Of a stretch of DNA of 64,000 nt, positions 38,439 through 49,703 are shown piece after piece (position 1 is the first letter of the stretch; the number at the start of each line of letters is the position of its first letter). Below the pieces are notes generated by a model that saw nothing but the letters and a program-made list of their open reading frames with translations, was not told where the DNA came from and did not search any database. The stretch is from Albifimbria verrucaria (Eukaryota; Ascomycota; Sordariomycetes; Hypocreales; Stachybotryaceae), in the NCBI GenBank assembly GCA_020081605.1, contig JAHREC010000009.1, positions 3,410,001-3,474,000 on the forward strand, given 5' to 3'. A program made the translations under genes and the position numbers.

Positions 38439-40391
38439 AGGTACACCTCAAGGGTATCACCCAAAAGCAGGTATCTTTGGTACGGGTGGCTGAGGCTAGC
38501 TTAGATTAGATGATGTCTGCCTGCCTACCTCGAGTTACATCGAGTCACAGCCCCCTTGGACGAAAGGACCACGGCTGCCCGGTACCTTCAGGTAAAGCCT
38601 GGAAACGCTATCCCTCGCAAGGAGCACGAAGCAAATGTCTTGGGAAGCACGGAATGGGTGGCAGCAGAGCATCCCTTGCACAACGGCGCCCGGCTTGAGC
38701 ATTCCATCCCTTCAAGGTCGCAGGGTATTCTCCCAGAACATGCTCGCGCTACGAATTCTTGGGTAGCAAACGGGAGTTACCATGATGAAGCATACTAGGG
38801 GCCATTGGCTCCTTGGTATGCATCTCTGAGGAAAGGGAAAAGAACAAGAGAAGAGCCCTCCGCCGTACGGCCTGATTGCGTGCATCCCCGAGAACGACTC
38901 ACTAATATGAGATGCAGACCTGTTTCAGAATAAAGGTGAAGCCAAATTACTTGCGTCTCAACGGTTGAGAGTGCTGGCCAGGACGTACATAGTGCTGCTG
39001 TGCCCGGTGGCCGCCGGGCATGACATCCAAAGGTCGTGGCCCATGTGTCACGAGCCGCGAGCAGCCGTGGTCGCCTTAGTGTCCCCGTTGGGACCATGCC
39101 ATTGTGCCGTCGCTGACGCCGCCCTACGAAGCTCGAGTGCCGTGACGATGTAGGATTAGATGGCAGCCCGCCTCACACCACGACTTGGGGCCCTTGTACC
39201 CACTAAGCCGTTACCGAGACACCTAACAGAGTCTTGACACATGATGCGGTGCCAATTAACACGATGCATGCGGGCCCACAAGCGAGGGCCATGTCTTGTG
39301 CTTTCCCGATGGTGATGTGAAGGGTCCAAGACCTGGCCCGTTCGCCGAGCTGAGCGGGGAGCACGTTGCTTTGGTCGAATTGCCAACATCGGAAGAGTGG
39401 ATGCGAAGCTGAAAAGTATCCGGCAAATGATAAAGAGAACGGAAAAAGCAGACATGCTCTGATGGCGCAACATGTCCACAACCGCACGCCTGATAAGGTG
39501 TTACGTGGGGATGAAGGAAACCGAAAAAGAACGCCTCTTCCCTGTGCACTGCATTTCTAAATCCCTGGGCCCCTCCCATCCTCCTTCTCCGCCGCCGCCC
39601 CCTCCATGCCAACAAAAACATGCATCACAACCACCACGAGGTATGCACGGCGCTGTATGAGCAGACAAGGGAGGGAGGAAATCTTGGGAGAGGGTGCGGG
39701 GAGACCCACAGGCGCATGCATCTAGAGGTCATTTAAGGTACCAGCATATCCAAAGATGGATTTGTCGTGGTGCAAAGGGAGGGCAAAGCTCTCACCGGTC
39801 CCCAATTCCAGCATGGGGTCTCGACGTGGCTCCTCGCCGTAGCATCCGCTACCAAAGTGGATGATGGTTGTGTAGGTTGGAGGTTTCAGTGCATGCAAAC
39901 GCACCGGCATCCCCACAGGCGATGTCAGGATGACTTATCGGAGCCACCAGCATTTATTGGGGAGCTTCCGGGCTGGTCGATTTAGCGTTTGATACGAGCA
40001 GATCGTTGGGGTAACAAATCAACCTGCTGTGGTTCGCGGTGTTCCTGTAGATCACGGCTTATCATAAACAGCCGCATCCACCTGACGCTCCACAATCTCG
40101 TCAGACATGGATAAGTGGATGAGACTGTTTGCAGATGGCATCGAACCCAAGGGACAAGCGTATGAAGATAAGCCAGAACGGCTTATGTCTTGGAGCTGCC
40201 GTCACAGAAGACAAGTCTTGTCTCGGTACCAGTAAGCAGAGCGTAGCGGGCGAGCTCACTACCGTTGAGATGTCTCGGTACGTCTGTAGGGAATGTCGGA
40301 CTTGTACAGAACATGCTATCTTTTGCACTTTGATGACGCTGGACGGGAGGCATCGTTTCTCGGCCATAAGCTACGGGAGCAGTTTAGCAAC

Positions 40392-40433
40392 CCACCACCA
40401 CCACCACCACCTCCTCTTCCTCCTCCTCCGCCA
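40392..40433. repeat. (CCA)n and (CTC)n triplet run
   Basis: Six or more CCA/CAC triplets and then CTC/CCT triplets. No real gene spans it. Confidence 0.8.
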
Positions 40434-40736
40434 CTAACCACCACACGGCTGGCTTCACATGGTATCTTGACCTGCCCGAGGTTGCGTTTGGGGTCCATCT
40501 GCTACCTCGGGAGAGAGAAGAGAAGAGAAGAGGCAGGATGATGACAACGGGTTGCAAAGAAAGAGGACGACGACTGTTCGGCATGCGAAAAGATGCTCGA
40601 TCAAGCAGTCTGCAGCATGCACGTCTAGGCTCTCGGTCTGCCCCAAGACATGCGGAAATGCAGATGTACAGGCAGTTCTGATCAGTTGGACACAAGGACA
40701 GGCACGGAAGTGCGACGTTGACCCTCCATCTCGTCA

Positions 40737-40792
40737 CACATACACACATACACACGCGCGCGCACGCAAGCACGCACGCACAAGTTCCCACC
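40737..40792. repeat. CA/CG alternating purine-pyrimidine tract
   Basis: ACACATACACACATACACAC followed by GCGCGCGC and then (CACG)n. Alternating purine-pyrimidine over about 55 bp can adopt Z-DNA. Confidence 0.75.
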
Positions 40793-40968
40793 CACACCCC
40801 GATTGTTCGAGCCCATTTGGTGCAGGCCCAAAAAAGAAAAGAAGGATGGGCAAAGAAAAAAGCCGGGATTTTGTCACAGGATCGTCCAGGAGCCTTAGCG
40901 TTCCGGTTAGTTAACGCGGATGGGACAACGAACCTTTCCTTTTTACTTTGCCTAAGGTGTAGGCCTTG

Positions 40969-41017
40969 TATGGATGGATGGGCGAATGAATGAATGGATG
41001 GATGGATGGATGGATGG
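40969..41017. repeat. (ATGG)n with ATGA interruptions
   Basis: Tandem ATGG/ATGA tetramers. Confidence 0.85.
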
Positions 41018-41200
41018 CCGAGCCTTGATTCCCCACCATGCCACCCATTCTGCCATATGGGCTCCATCCCCGATTGGTGAACGAGGAAGTGGGCGTTTGT
41101 GCAATGCTCGGGTGCAGAAAGCAAAGGTAGAGCTAGAGCTAAGAGCTAAAGCCAGAGCCAGACCGGGGATCAGAGGAGAGGTAGGTTAGTAGGTACCTGA

Positions 41201-41259
41201 CATCGCACCGCATCGCACCGCAGCGCACCGCGTCGCATCGCATCGGTGCGCTGCGGTGC
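41201..41259. repeat. (CATCGCACCG) repeats running into a perfect 16-bp inverted repeat
   Basis: Degenerate 10-bp units start at 41201. The arm GCACCGCAGCGCACCG (41215-41230) is exactly the reverse complement of CGGTGCGCTGCGGTGC (41244-41259), with a 13-nt loop between. The stem is very G+C-rich and would be stable as a cruciform or RNA hairpin. Confidence 0.85.
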
Positions 41260-41470
41260 AGAGGGTACTAAGGGAAGACTTTGCTTCTGGCGTTGGTCAC
41301 AGCTCGAGCCGCATGTACCTCGAGCCCAGTTGCACCCTGGGTGTTTCATAGTGCAGCCGCCAGCCGTCTGTACCACAGATGGGCTTTCAGTGCTTGCAGT
41401 GACCCCCGCCCTCTGTTGTGCTCTATTTTGTTCCTTTGCTGCCAGCCCCACCTCCCATCCCATCCCTTCA

Positions 41471-41537
41471 CTGTGCTGCTGCTGCTTCTACTTCTGCTGC
41501 TGCTGCTGCTGCTGCTGTTGTTGCTTTTTGCTGCTTC
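41471..41537. repeat. (CTG)n microsatellite
   Basis: Long interrupted CTG/TTG triplet tract. A short CAGT repeat follows at about 41554-41574. Confidence 0.85.
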
Positions 41538-42599
41538 TGGAGGGGCAGCGCAATCAGTCAGTCAGTCAATCAGTTGAATCGCCTGTAAGTCGATTCCACC
41601 CCTTCACCCTCTCCCTCTCTCCCCTTCCCTTTCTCTCCCTCTTTCTCACCTCGACTTGCACACTCCACACTCTCCCCAACTGACCCCAAAAGAAGACACG
41701 CACTGCCCGCTCGACAGAAACCAAAGAACCAGTCGTCTTGTGACAGAATTACAACGTGGCTACCGTCGCCGTCGTCTTCGGATTGTGCCCGTCCTCGTCG
41801 CGCCGCCCTGGCCGCCTGTCGTTTATTCTTGGTGTCGTTCAAATACCACGTTGGGGGTGTCGGATCAGCATCATCATCGCCTCCATCATTTCCCATTTCG
41901 CCATCCTTGTCTCGTCTCCGTGCCCGTGGTAGACTAAGGGCCATTAGCATCGTTTCCTCAACCTACTGTATCCCTACAGAACCCGGAAGCGCGGCCTTGG
42001 ACTTCGAAACCTTGCCGCAGTCCAGCCCCAACCCCACAAAGTCACCGGTCCTCCCTCGAAACCCACTTTGGACTCAACTTAACTCAACTCAACTCGCCAA
42101 CCGGGGTCTGGCTCTTGGTTTGACTGGCTGGCCCTGCTTGTCCGGCACCTGAGTCCTGTCTGCTTCTTCTGTCTCGTCACAGTACAAGTTCCCGTCCAGT
42201 CACGCCTGCGCACCTGTCGCTCGCCATCGCTGTCGCGATACAGCCGCCCTTCCATTCCACTCTGGCTTGGGCTGGCCTTTCTTTTCCTTTCTTTTCCTTC
42301 TCCTCGCCAAAACAAATTACCGGGCGCCTGCGACACCATCACCGGCAACAGATCAAGTGTGCCCGTCATCGCTCGCTCGCTATCAGGCACCCTGCTGAGC
42401 AGCACAGCACCCGGTCACACCCCTGCCAGTCCTATGCGCGTCCGCATACAAGCTTCGACCACCGTCTCCAGTGCCTGGACATCCGACCACCCTGCGCCTG
42501 TAGTGCGTCCGGTTTCTTGCACCTTGACCAGCTGCGATCCTGCCTGGCATTGCATTATTGCGTCGCGCGCCCGCCCGCGCGATACATTAATCGGCCCCT

Positions 42600-43619
42600 T
42601 GAGTCAGCCTCTCCCTTCCCTTTGAAACATCCATTTCACCTCCTAGCCTGGCCGTCTTCTGCATACCTTAACTTGCCTTGCGGTCCTGCCTTAGATCGTT
42701 CCCCCTCCCATCTTTCTCCTCCCTGGGTCTGCTCGTTCTTTCAACACTCCCTCCCTCTCCCTCCCTCCTCTCCTCCCACACCCACCACACCCACCATCCA
42801 CCCCTAGGCCTTGTCCGTTCACTTCAACTCTGCCCGCTGTCAGCGCAACCTGCACCCAGACCGGGGCACCGACATTCGCTCCCCATCCTCCCTCCTCCCA
42901 CCATTCATCCTATCCCTCCCTCCCTCCTCCCCCAGCGTCGGCTCTCTGCCACCCACCACGTCCCATCCACCTTCCAGACTGTCGCCCGGCGCACACCACA
43001 CACCTGCGTCCTCACCTCCCTCTCCAAACGACTCCCGCCTACGCGAGCTGCATCTCTGCCGCTGTCCCTGTACCTCCACCTGCTGCCGCTCGCGCCACGT
43101 CTTTGCGCCCTCACGCTCCAGACTGGACCATTTGTCCTGCATCCCTGACGCCGACGAATTCATCTTAAACAAGCCTTGTCGCGCGTCTCCGTTCTTTGTC
43201 GCCATCGTCGACTGCTCCTTGCCTCTTTTGCGACCACGATTTCGATTGCGACCGCGACTTCCATTGCGCCTTGCGACCGCGCGCAACTTGCGACCAACCC
43301 CAACGCACCGCAGGGAACTCGTCTTCCGTCAATAGATCGCGCAGAATCAAACGCTCCTCGTTCGCCTCACCGAAGCCATCCATTTTATTCTCCTGGCGCA
43401 TGCATCAGCCGGTCGGGCGATGACTGCCAGCGAGACAGCCCCAGCACCCTGATCCATAGGTGCATCCGCTGTCGCGTTCCTCAGTCGCTGCATTCCAGTC
43501 GCACGAGTCCCTATCCACGACTGCCCTCCCTGGCCCAAAAGTCATGACTGCGCCAGGCTTTCTCCCCGGCGCCAACATTTCGACCACTTGGCGCAGCGCA
43601 ACCATCGTATCCCGGCACC
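42600..43619 (+). promoter_or_regulatory. pyrimidine-rich promoter and leader of WHI3
   Basis: About 1 kb dominated by C and T on the + strand (CCCTCC, CTCTCC and TCCTCC words), typical of strong fungal promoter and 5' leader sequence. No convincing gene; the long frames here are by-products of stop-poor C-rich sequence. Transcription start not determined. Confidence 0.55.
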
Positions 43620-43642
43620 ATGAACGGTCTTCCCATCTTTGA
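43544..43642 (+). other. upstream ORF overlapping the WHI3 start
   Basis: Thirty-two codons (MTAPGFLPGANISTTWRSAT onward) in a different frame, ending 20 nt after the WHI3 start codon at 43620. It could be an inhibitory overlapping uORF. Alternatively it is the true WHI3 N-terminus cut off by an indel, since undercalls are frequent here; joining the frames would need two missing bases. Confidence 0.4.
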
Positions 43643-45092
43643 TCGCGAGCCCTCGAAGCCTATCGGTGCTCCATTTGCCAAATCTGCGTCGCCGGTTGTG
43701 CGGGTTCTCATACGCCGTCTTCCTCTGAACACCTCCGAGGAATCTCTGCGCCTGATGGTTGTATGGTCCAAGGAGCTAGTTGATGTCGAGCTTCTTCCCG
43801 TCGACCAGTCCGAGGATGCCGGTTTCCGTTCTGCTTTGCTGCGGTTCAAGAGCATGGCCGGTGCCATGGAAGCCAAGAATATGTTGGATGGACGCTCCAA
43901 CATTTCCAACGACGCCGAGATGATAGTCGAGGTTCTTTCTTCAAGCCCGGCCTTTGGACGTCGGTATACTGCCGAGACCATCTCCAGCGCCGCCTCCTCC
44001 GCCGCCTCCTCTACAGTCGGCTCTCGCCAGCCGTCACGGTTCAACGGCACGTTTCAGTCTATGGACAAAATCTCCCCTACTTCGACGAGTGCCTTCCCTG
44101 TTCAGGAATTGCCTAATCCTGATGCCAGCGCGCACTATCAGAATCTCTTCTCCCCGCAGTCACCGATCGGCAATCACCTCACAGACGGCACCAGGGCCCT
44201 GGGCAAGTCTCTCATCAACAATGATTTTGGTGATGATGACGAGACGAGTGACTTGCTCAAGGATCCCGTAGCCTACGCCGAGAATGGGGCTACCGCTCAG
44301 CGACGAGCCACCGCTCCTCAGATTCCCATTGGTAGAATGGCCGGTCTGGCTCTGAACACCAATAGCTCACCGGGCCCATCTTCCCTTCCGCCCTATATTA
44401 ATGCCATGTCTCCGCATCCCAACATGAACGGGTCAGGGCCAGGTATTAGCTATCCCGTTGCTGGTAACCAGCACTTCCCTCGTCACAACTTCCCTCCTGT
44501 CAACCCAGCAGACCAGAACCCACCCTGCAATACCCTCTACGTTGGCAATCTTCCAATCGATACATCAGAGGAGGAGCTGAAGGCCATGTTCTCGAAGCAG
44601 CGCGGCTACAAAAGACTCTGCTTCAGGACCAAACAAAATGGCCCCATGTGCTTTGTTGAATTCGAAGACGTTTCATTTGCAACTAAGGCTCTCCACGAGC
44701 TCTATGGCCAACCACTCCATAACAGTGTCAAGGGTGGTATTCGACTAAGCTTTTCCAAGAATCCTCTCGGCGTTCGCTCAGGTCAGACCCCAGTTCCTCA
44801 TCATCCAATTCCATGAACAGCATGAACGGCATGCTTACGAGTCCCACGAACGGGTTCACAACAGCGAATGGCCCTCCCCGGACTAGCCGCACCGCCAGGT
44901 CTTGGAACCGGGCGTGCCGGCTACAATGTCACATCACCAGTTGCTAATGCCAGTCACGCTTTCCCTGCTGGCTTTCATGGAGGAAACCATCATTGGAATT
45001 CAGCTGTTTACAGCAATGGCGTCGGCACCGGACCTAACAGCTCACTCAACCACCACTCGAACTACCTACCTCCACACATGATGGGTCGATAA
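43620..45092 (+). CDS. WHI3: WHI3-like RNA-binding protein
   Basis: Cytoplasmic RNA-binding regulator of cell-cycle entry and polarity in fungi; in yeast Whi3 binds G1 cyclin mRNA. Intronless. It starts MNGLPIFDREPSKPIGAPF. A degenerate RRM-like region lies at about residues 25-105 (VRVLIRRLPLNTSEESLRL, GFRSALLRFKSMAGAMEAKN). A long Ser/Pro/Asn linker follows. The canonical C-terminal RRM lies at about 300-385, with RNP2 LYVGNL and RNP1 GPMCFVEF and the family block GGIRLSFSKNPLGVR. The tail is Gly/Asn/His-rich, ending HHSNYLPPHMMGR. The frame breaks near 44790 and near 44877. Three missing bases in C and G runs repair it and give exactly 491 codons plus stop. The start may extend upstream (see the overlapping short ORF). 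Confidence 0.92.
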
Positions 45093-48000
45093 TTCGGTAC
45101 AAGACCTTCTGATGTCGAGGAACTGCTCTAGCGGAGCGGATCTTTCAAGAGTCGATTTAAACTGAACCCTTTAGTTATTTGAAGCCTCAAATACCTCGAT
45201 TTTTTATTACATCTAGACCGTCACCAGGCTTAGATCTCTATCAGTCGTCGCTAAGCTACGAGGAGTACTTTGTTTTGGACGAAACTTTCATACTGTTCCT
45301 GAACACATTATTGAGGTGTTTTGGAGTTTGTCTGGTTTTAATGCTTACGGGAATACCTTCTTCATTACGGTCATCTGCAACGTTGGTTGCATAATGGGCG
45401 CTTGGCACACACTTTGTTTCCTGGGTTTATGGTAGGAAGCGGGGACTATCTTTCTACCCTTTTGGGAGCCCTCTTTCACTGCTGCTTGGAACGAAGCACG
45501 GTGCAGAGGGCATTTTAACATGTTGAGGAAGGAATATTAATCCAGCCTCCGCACAAGTTTCAGAAAGTGCCTGGCATCTCACACCCGGTTGGAATACGCT
45601 CGGACATCTGTTATCTTTGGGGTTTGTGGAGCATGGAGAAGCGAAAACGGGTTTTCAAACGAATGGAAATGGCATAGGAGGTCAATACGACAAATACCCC
45701 GGTGACTGCACTTTCACTGAGGGCGACTCTGGATCTCTCATATCTGCAACAATCTCGTGGATTAAGCAAGACATCACCCCGACTCTTTTGACCGACAAGG
45801 AAAAATAAAACTCGATAGGAATAAAAGTTGGCAAAAAGAAAAAAAAGGTGTCAAAAGTAGGGCTTGGGTACGAGCGAACCAAACATACTGGGCAATATCG
45901 GAGCATATCATGGAGCTCGTGGGCAGAAAGGATTTTGGCGGCTGCCAAGGATTTTGATATTCGATCGCTACGCTGCATTGCATTTGTCTTTGAGAGAAGG
46001 GGTGGGGTTTGAGCAAAGAGTCAGTTTCAGCTCGGTTGACCCGGTGCATCTGAAGGACTTGGCCTGCATTTGTTGTCTTGCATCTGACGGACCATGGCAT
46101 GCTTGATTAAAAGGTAACCTCTAACGGTGTCGCCTTGGTTTTATCTTGTATTCTCTTCACTCCGATCACAAACGAACGCTCCATGGTCTAGGGAGGCTCG
46201 GGAGAGGGCGAATGCCTCGAACCCAACACGACAAAACGATGACTTTGAGTCTTGAGTCATTGTTTGAGAATTGACTCTCTGACCCTCTGGCTATAATTCT
46301 AGCGGGCGTGGCGTTTGTTGTTCGTCTTATTAACATTCTCTGGTTTCATGAGCGATGGGATTTGAGCTATTCTGAAGCGAGGGCATATGGGTCAGGAAAT
46401 GTTGGAATAGGTTTACTGCAGCATGTTTTACCTTGAGTTTTGATGAGTTTCTTCTGTCTGCGTTTAGGGTGTTTTGTAGACTCAATGAGCAAGTAACTGC
46501 CTCTCTGGTTATGAATCGATCTGGTCCTAGCTACCCATTGTGCATATGGTGGCTCTTAACTGATCCTCTTACTACTTCGTCTCAAATGAGGAGCGCGATC
46601 AGTGATGGGAACTTTACAACTAATGGATAGCAGCACCTCCACATTCCATGCCTTGGGCATGCCACCTCACTTGACACGACTACGTAGGCGTTCCGAAGAG
46701 ACAACAAACACCCATAGTTTGGGGGCTGCTGTACGAAGACTGGTGATCGGGTTAGCGTACCCATTGGAGCTGCCGGGGCACACCGGTGAACAGGGGTTTG
46801 ATCGGAACAATACCTGGTCGTGCGAGAAGGACAACACCCAAGGTGGGTGGCGTTTCTCCTTCTGACCCCCTCAAGACTAGGTAAGATATATAGCCTCGAA
46901 TGGCATCCCTGGAAAGGGTGGATAGATAAAGATGGATTTGTGCACATTGGTCACGCTCATTGTATCCATGGAAAGACACGAATCTCGCTCGGGCCGGGCC
47001 AGCGGGTGAACGGGAAGAAGGGAGCACGAGGTCAGTACCAAGAACAAGGGCCGTGGAAGGCGGGGCGTTCTAGGCTTTCGGAAGAGGCGCGATACCCTGC
47101 GATGAGGGCGTACCGTACAGCAGCAGGGACTTTGTGATCTGGACCTCGGCACGGGGAATATCCGCCATGATGGATATGCGTGTTCCCGGTGTACATGCCT
47201 TGACTGTCTATGTATTCTTGTCAACCCGGTTGTTTCTCTCATCCGTAGCGCCATTTCATGACCGCGATAAGTAGGAATCATCGGGAGGAGAAGAAAATGA
47301 GCCGTTTCTGTGGGTGTGCCGACTTCAAGATAGGATGCTTAACACGTGGAAAGAAATATATTATATCCCACCACCACGGGACAGCCTGTCCTTGCCCCTC
47401 CCTCCGTCAGGACCACCCACTTTCTCTTCGTCATGCAGCTAAGAGCCAACGGGACGGGATGGTGTAGGAGCAGTTGCATGACGACTAGACTGAGATGGCG
47501 GCAATTCTCGGGTCTGGTGCGCTCCAGAGTGGGGATTGCGGAGGAAAGGAGGGATGCCAATTAATGTGAGGTGGGCTGAGCTGTTGGCTGCAGCTATGCA
47601 GAAGCAAGTAGGTATTGGCGTCTGAGAAAACGAAAGTCATGTTTGTTGGTGATGCCATAATCAGGCTGCAGCAATCGTTCTCGTGACCTGTCATTGTCGG
47701 CCATGTCCAAGAGGCATTTACTCGACGAGCTGAAGCGCGGGTAGGGCGCCTCCAGCATCCTGCAAAAGCAAACTCGTACAGATGTCGAGGGAGGAACTTT
47801 CTCTCGTGCTTAAGTGCTTAGGCGCCACATATAGCTGAATGACAGGCATTCCGTAGGCACTGTAACATCTGCCACCGCCGAGGGTCCCGGGTGACCCCTA
47901 CTAATGGTGTGCGTTGCGCGTTACTGTGCATCGCATAGCATGGCATAGCATAGCATCGCATGACATGACATGACACTGCATCAACGGCACTGCGGGAACG

Positions 48001-48893
48001 TCTCGGTAAAGGTGATGCTGTTGCATGCCGCCTTCAAGGCTGCGTCTTGGAGAAAAGAGGAGCTGGGGAGCGGGGAAGGAGGCGATGGTGAGAGAAGATT
48101 TCGGGCTGGAGGTTGGGATAATAAGAGAATACGAGTTGGGTCGGATGATGTAGTTAGAGGATATAAGCGGGGTTTAAACGGAGTTGATGAGTTGAGTTGA
48201 GCTGAGTGGCTGTCTTGTCTCAGGACAGGGAACTGGTCTGAAGTTATGTTTGCAGGACATATAATCCAAGACACTGCAGTTGTGAATCATTGTTACAGTT
48301 ATGCAAGGTACAAGTCTTCAGTATACTGAAGCTATTTACCGTAGCTGATAATCGCAACTGAAAGGTCTTTGGGGTTTGCCTACTTGATTTAGACAATCAA
48401 ACTTAAGTTACTTGAGCCTCCCATGTATGCCCAAACAAGGTTGTTTTAATAACTCATTTAGTCACGTATCCTCATTTTTAGCACCGCCATGGCCGAACTA
48501 TTGCGCGACTTCTGACTCCCATGTGGAGCCGGCCTTCTGGAAGACCCGGATCGACCGGAAGACCCCTGGTTGTGCAGATCACGGAGCCACAGTAGGCTCC
48601 ACATCCGGAACCGGGGTCGCGTCTCGGCGCCGATATCCGGACTGGCCATTCTATCGCCGGGCTCAGGAAACTGGGCCTATAGTTTGAAATCGATAAATTC
48701 CCGTGTACTCTATAAACTAACAACTATATGACCAGAATCGAATAACTACCCCCAACCGTGCTTCAAGCCATTGCTGACTACCCACGATTCTACATCAAAC
48801 TCCTCTGCCAGAGCCACATATATCAGAACCGGATGTGAAGCTACCTTTTCTCTCCTTTTCTTTTGCTTAGGTGGCCTTTGTCGTTTTAGAAAT
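45093..48893. other. 3.8-kb region without a recognisable gene
   Basis: WHI3 3' side, then unassigned sequence. A tandem array of GCATA/GCATG/ACATG pentamers lies at about 47929-47977. Nothing else I can support. Confidence 0.5.
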
Positions 48894-49703
48894 CTAGTTC
48901 AGACCCTCCTCACCGGGCAGGATGGTGCCGTTCTCAACAGCGCCGGCATGGGACTGGATCAGATAGTTGAACGAAGGGACGTACTCGGCCAGAACGGGCA
49001 GGATCTGAGCCGAGCCGGGGTGGCGCGCCAGTCCCTCATCAGCTCGCCAAAGATGGCAAAGCTGCTCATGAGCTGCACACCAGCCGCAGCCATACGGTCG
49101 TTGGTGATGTCTCGGACCAGGGCAGTCGAGGTGCCCGAGGCCTCGACGTTGGCGAAGACAGAGTATCCAGCCTCGCGAAGAGAGAGCCAAGAAAGCAGTG
49201 CAAGCATCCGTAACGATGCCGCCGATGATGATCTGCTTCTTGCCAGTGGCCTTGACGGCCTTGCGGAAAGCCTCGCTGTCCCAGGCGTTGATCTCGCCCT
49301 GGCGGCGGATAACGGGTGCGTTGGGGTGCAGCTCGCGGATCGCCTTGGGAAGGGGCCGTTGGGGCCGGTCTCTGCCGAGGTTGCGATAACGACAGGGAGG
49401 TCGAAGGCCTTACCGATGGCGGCGTGGGTGACCATCTGCTGGTGGAACTGGACAGGGTCGAAGTCGTGCACCAGGTTGAAGAGGCCGGCTTGGTGGTCAA
49501 CAATCAGAAGAGCCTAGCAAAGTTAGTCTCACTGGAGAAGCCCAAGATAAATTGGAATCGTGGCTCACGGTGTCCTTCTTGTCGAGTCTCTCGTACTTGA
49601 AAGCTGTGGCAGTGTTAGAGATGGCATCTCTTTACCGAGAACGGAACTCACCAGAGGCAACGGCGGAGCAGAGCCCCATGGCGAGCATCGACTGGAACTT
49701 CAT
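48894..49703 (-). CDS. secreted YcaC-type isochorismatase-family hydrolase
   Basis: Cysteine hydrolase of the isochorismatase/nicotinamidase superfamily. Exons: 49703-49652, 49603-49569 and 49513-48894. The likely nucleophile is in GGIVTDACTAF and the likely Asp in LLIVDHQAGLF; a Lys follows GPNGP. Family blocks are VVIATSAETGPNGP, NAPVIRRQGEINAWDS and EASGTSTALVRDITNDRM. The N-terminus MKFQSMLAMGLCSAVASA looks like a signal peptide, as in several fungal homologues, so it may act outside the cell. Substrate unknown. Frames break near 49350, 49180 (a CT unit) and 49018. Four missing bases repair them and give exactly 236 codons plus stop. It sits just left of the A+T-rich accessory region. Confidence 0.87.

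Larger units (their letters stand above)
33821..42599. other. 8.8-kb gene-poor region with many microsatellites
   Basis: No coding sequence I can support. Frames of up to about 246 codons exist on the minus strand (37164-37856, 40384-41124) but lack family resemblance, and the second runs through simple repeats. Distinct tandem repeats and one perfect hairpin are annotated separately. The left end holds the RSR1 3' region. No transposon proteins, long terminal repeats or tRNA seen. Confidence 0.5.

Noticed and set aside
40384..41124. Minus-strand frame of 246 codons
   Set aside because: It runs through ATGG, CACG and CCA/CTC simple repeats, which are stop-poor by composition.
42678..43335. 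Long + strand frames before WHI3
   Set aside because: Products are Pro/Ser/Leu-rich by-products of a C/T-rich leader, with no conserved block.
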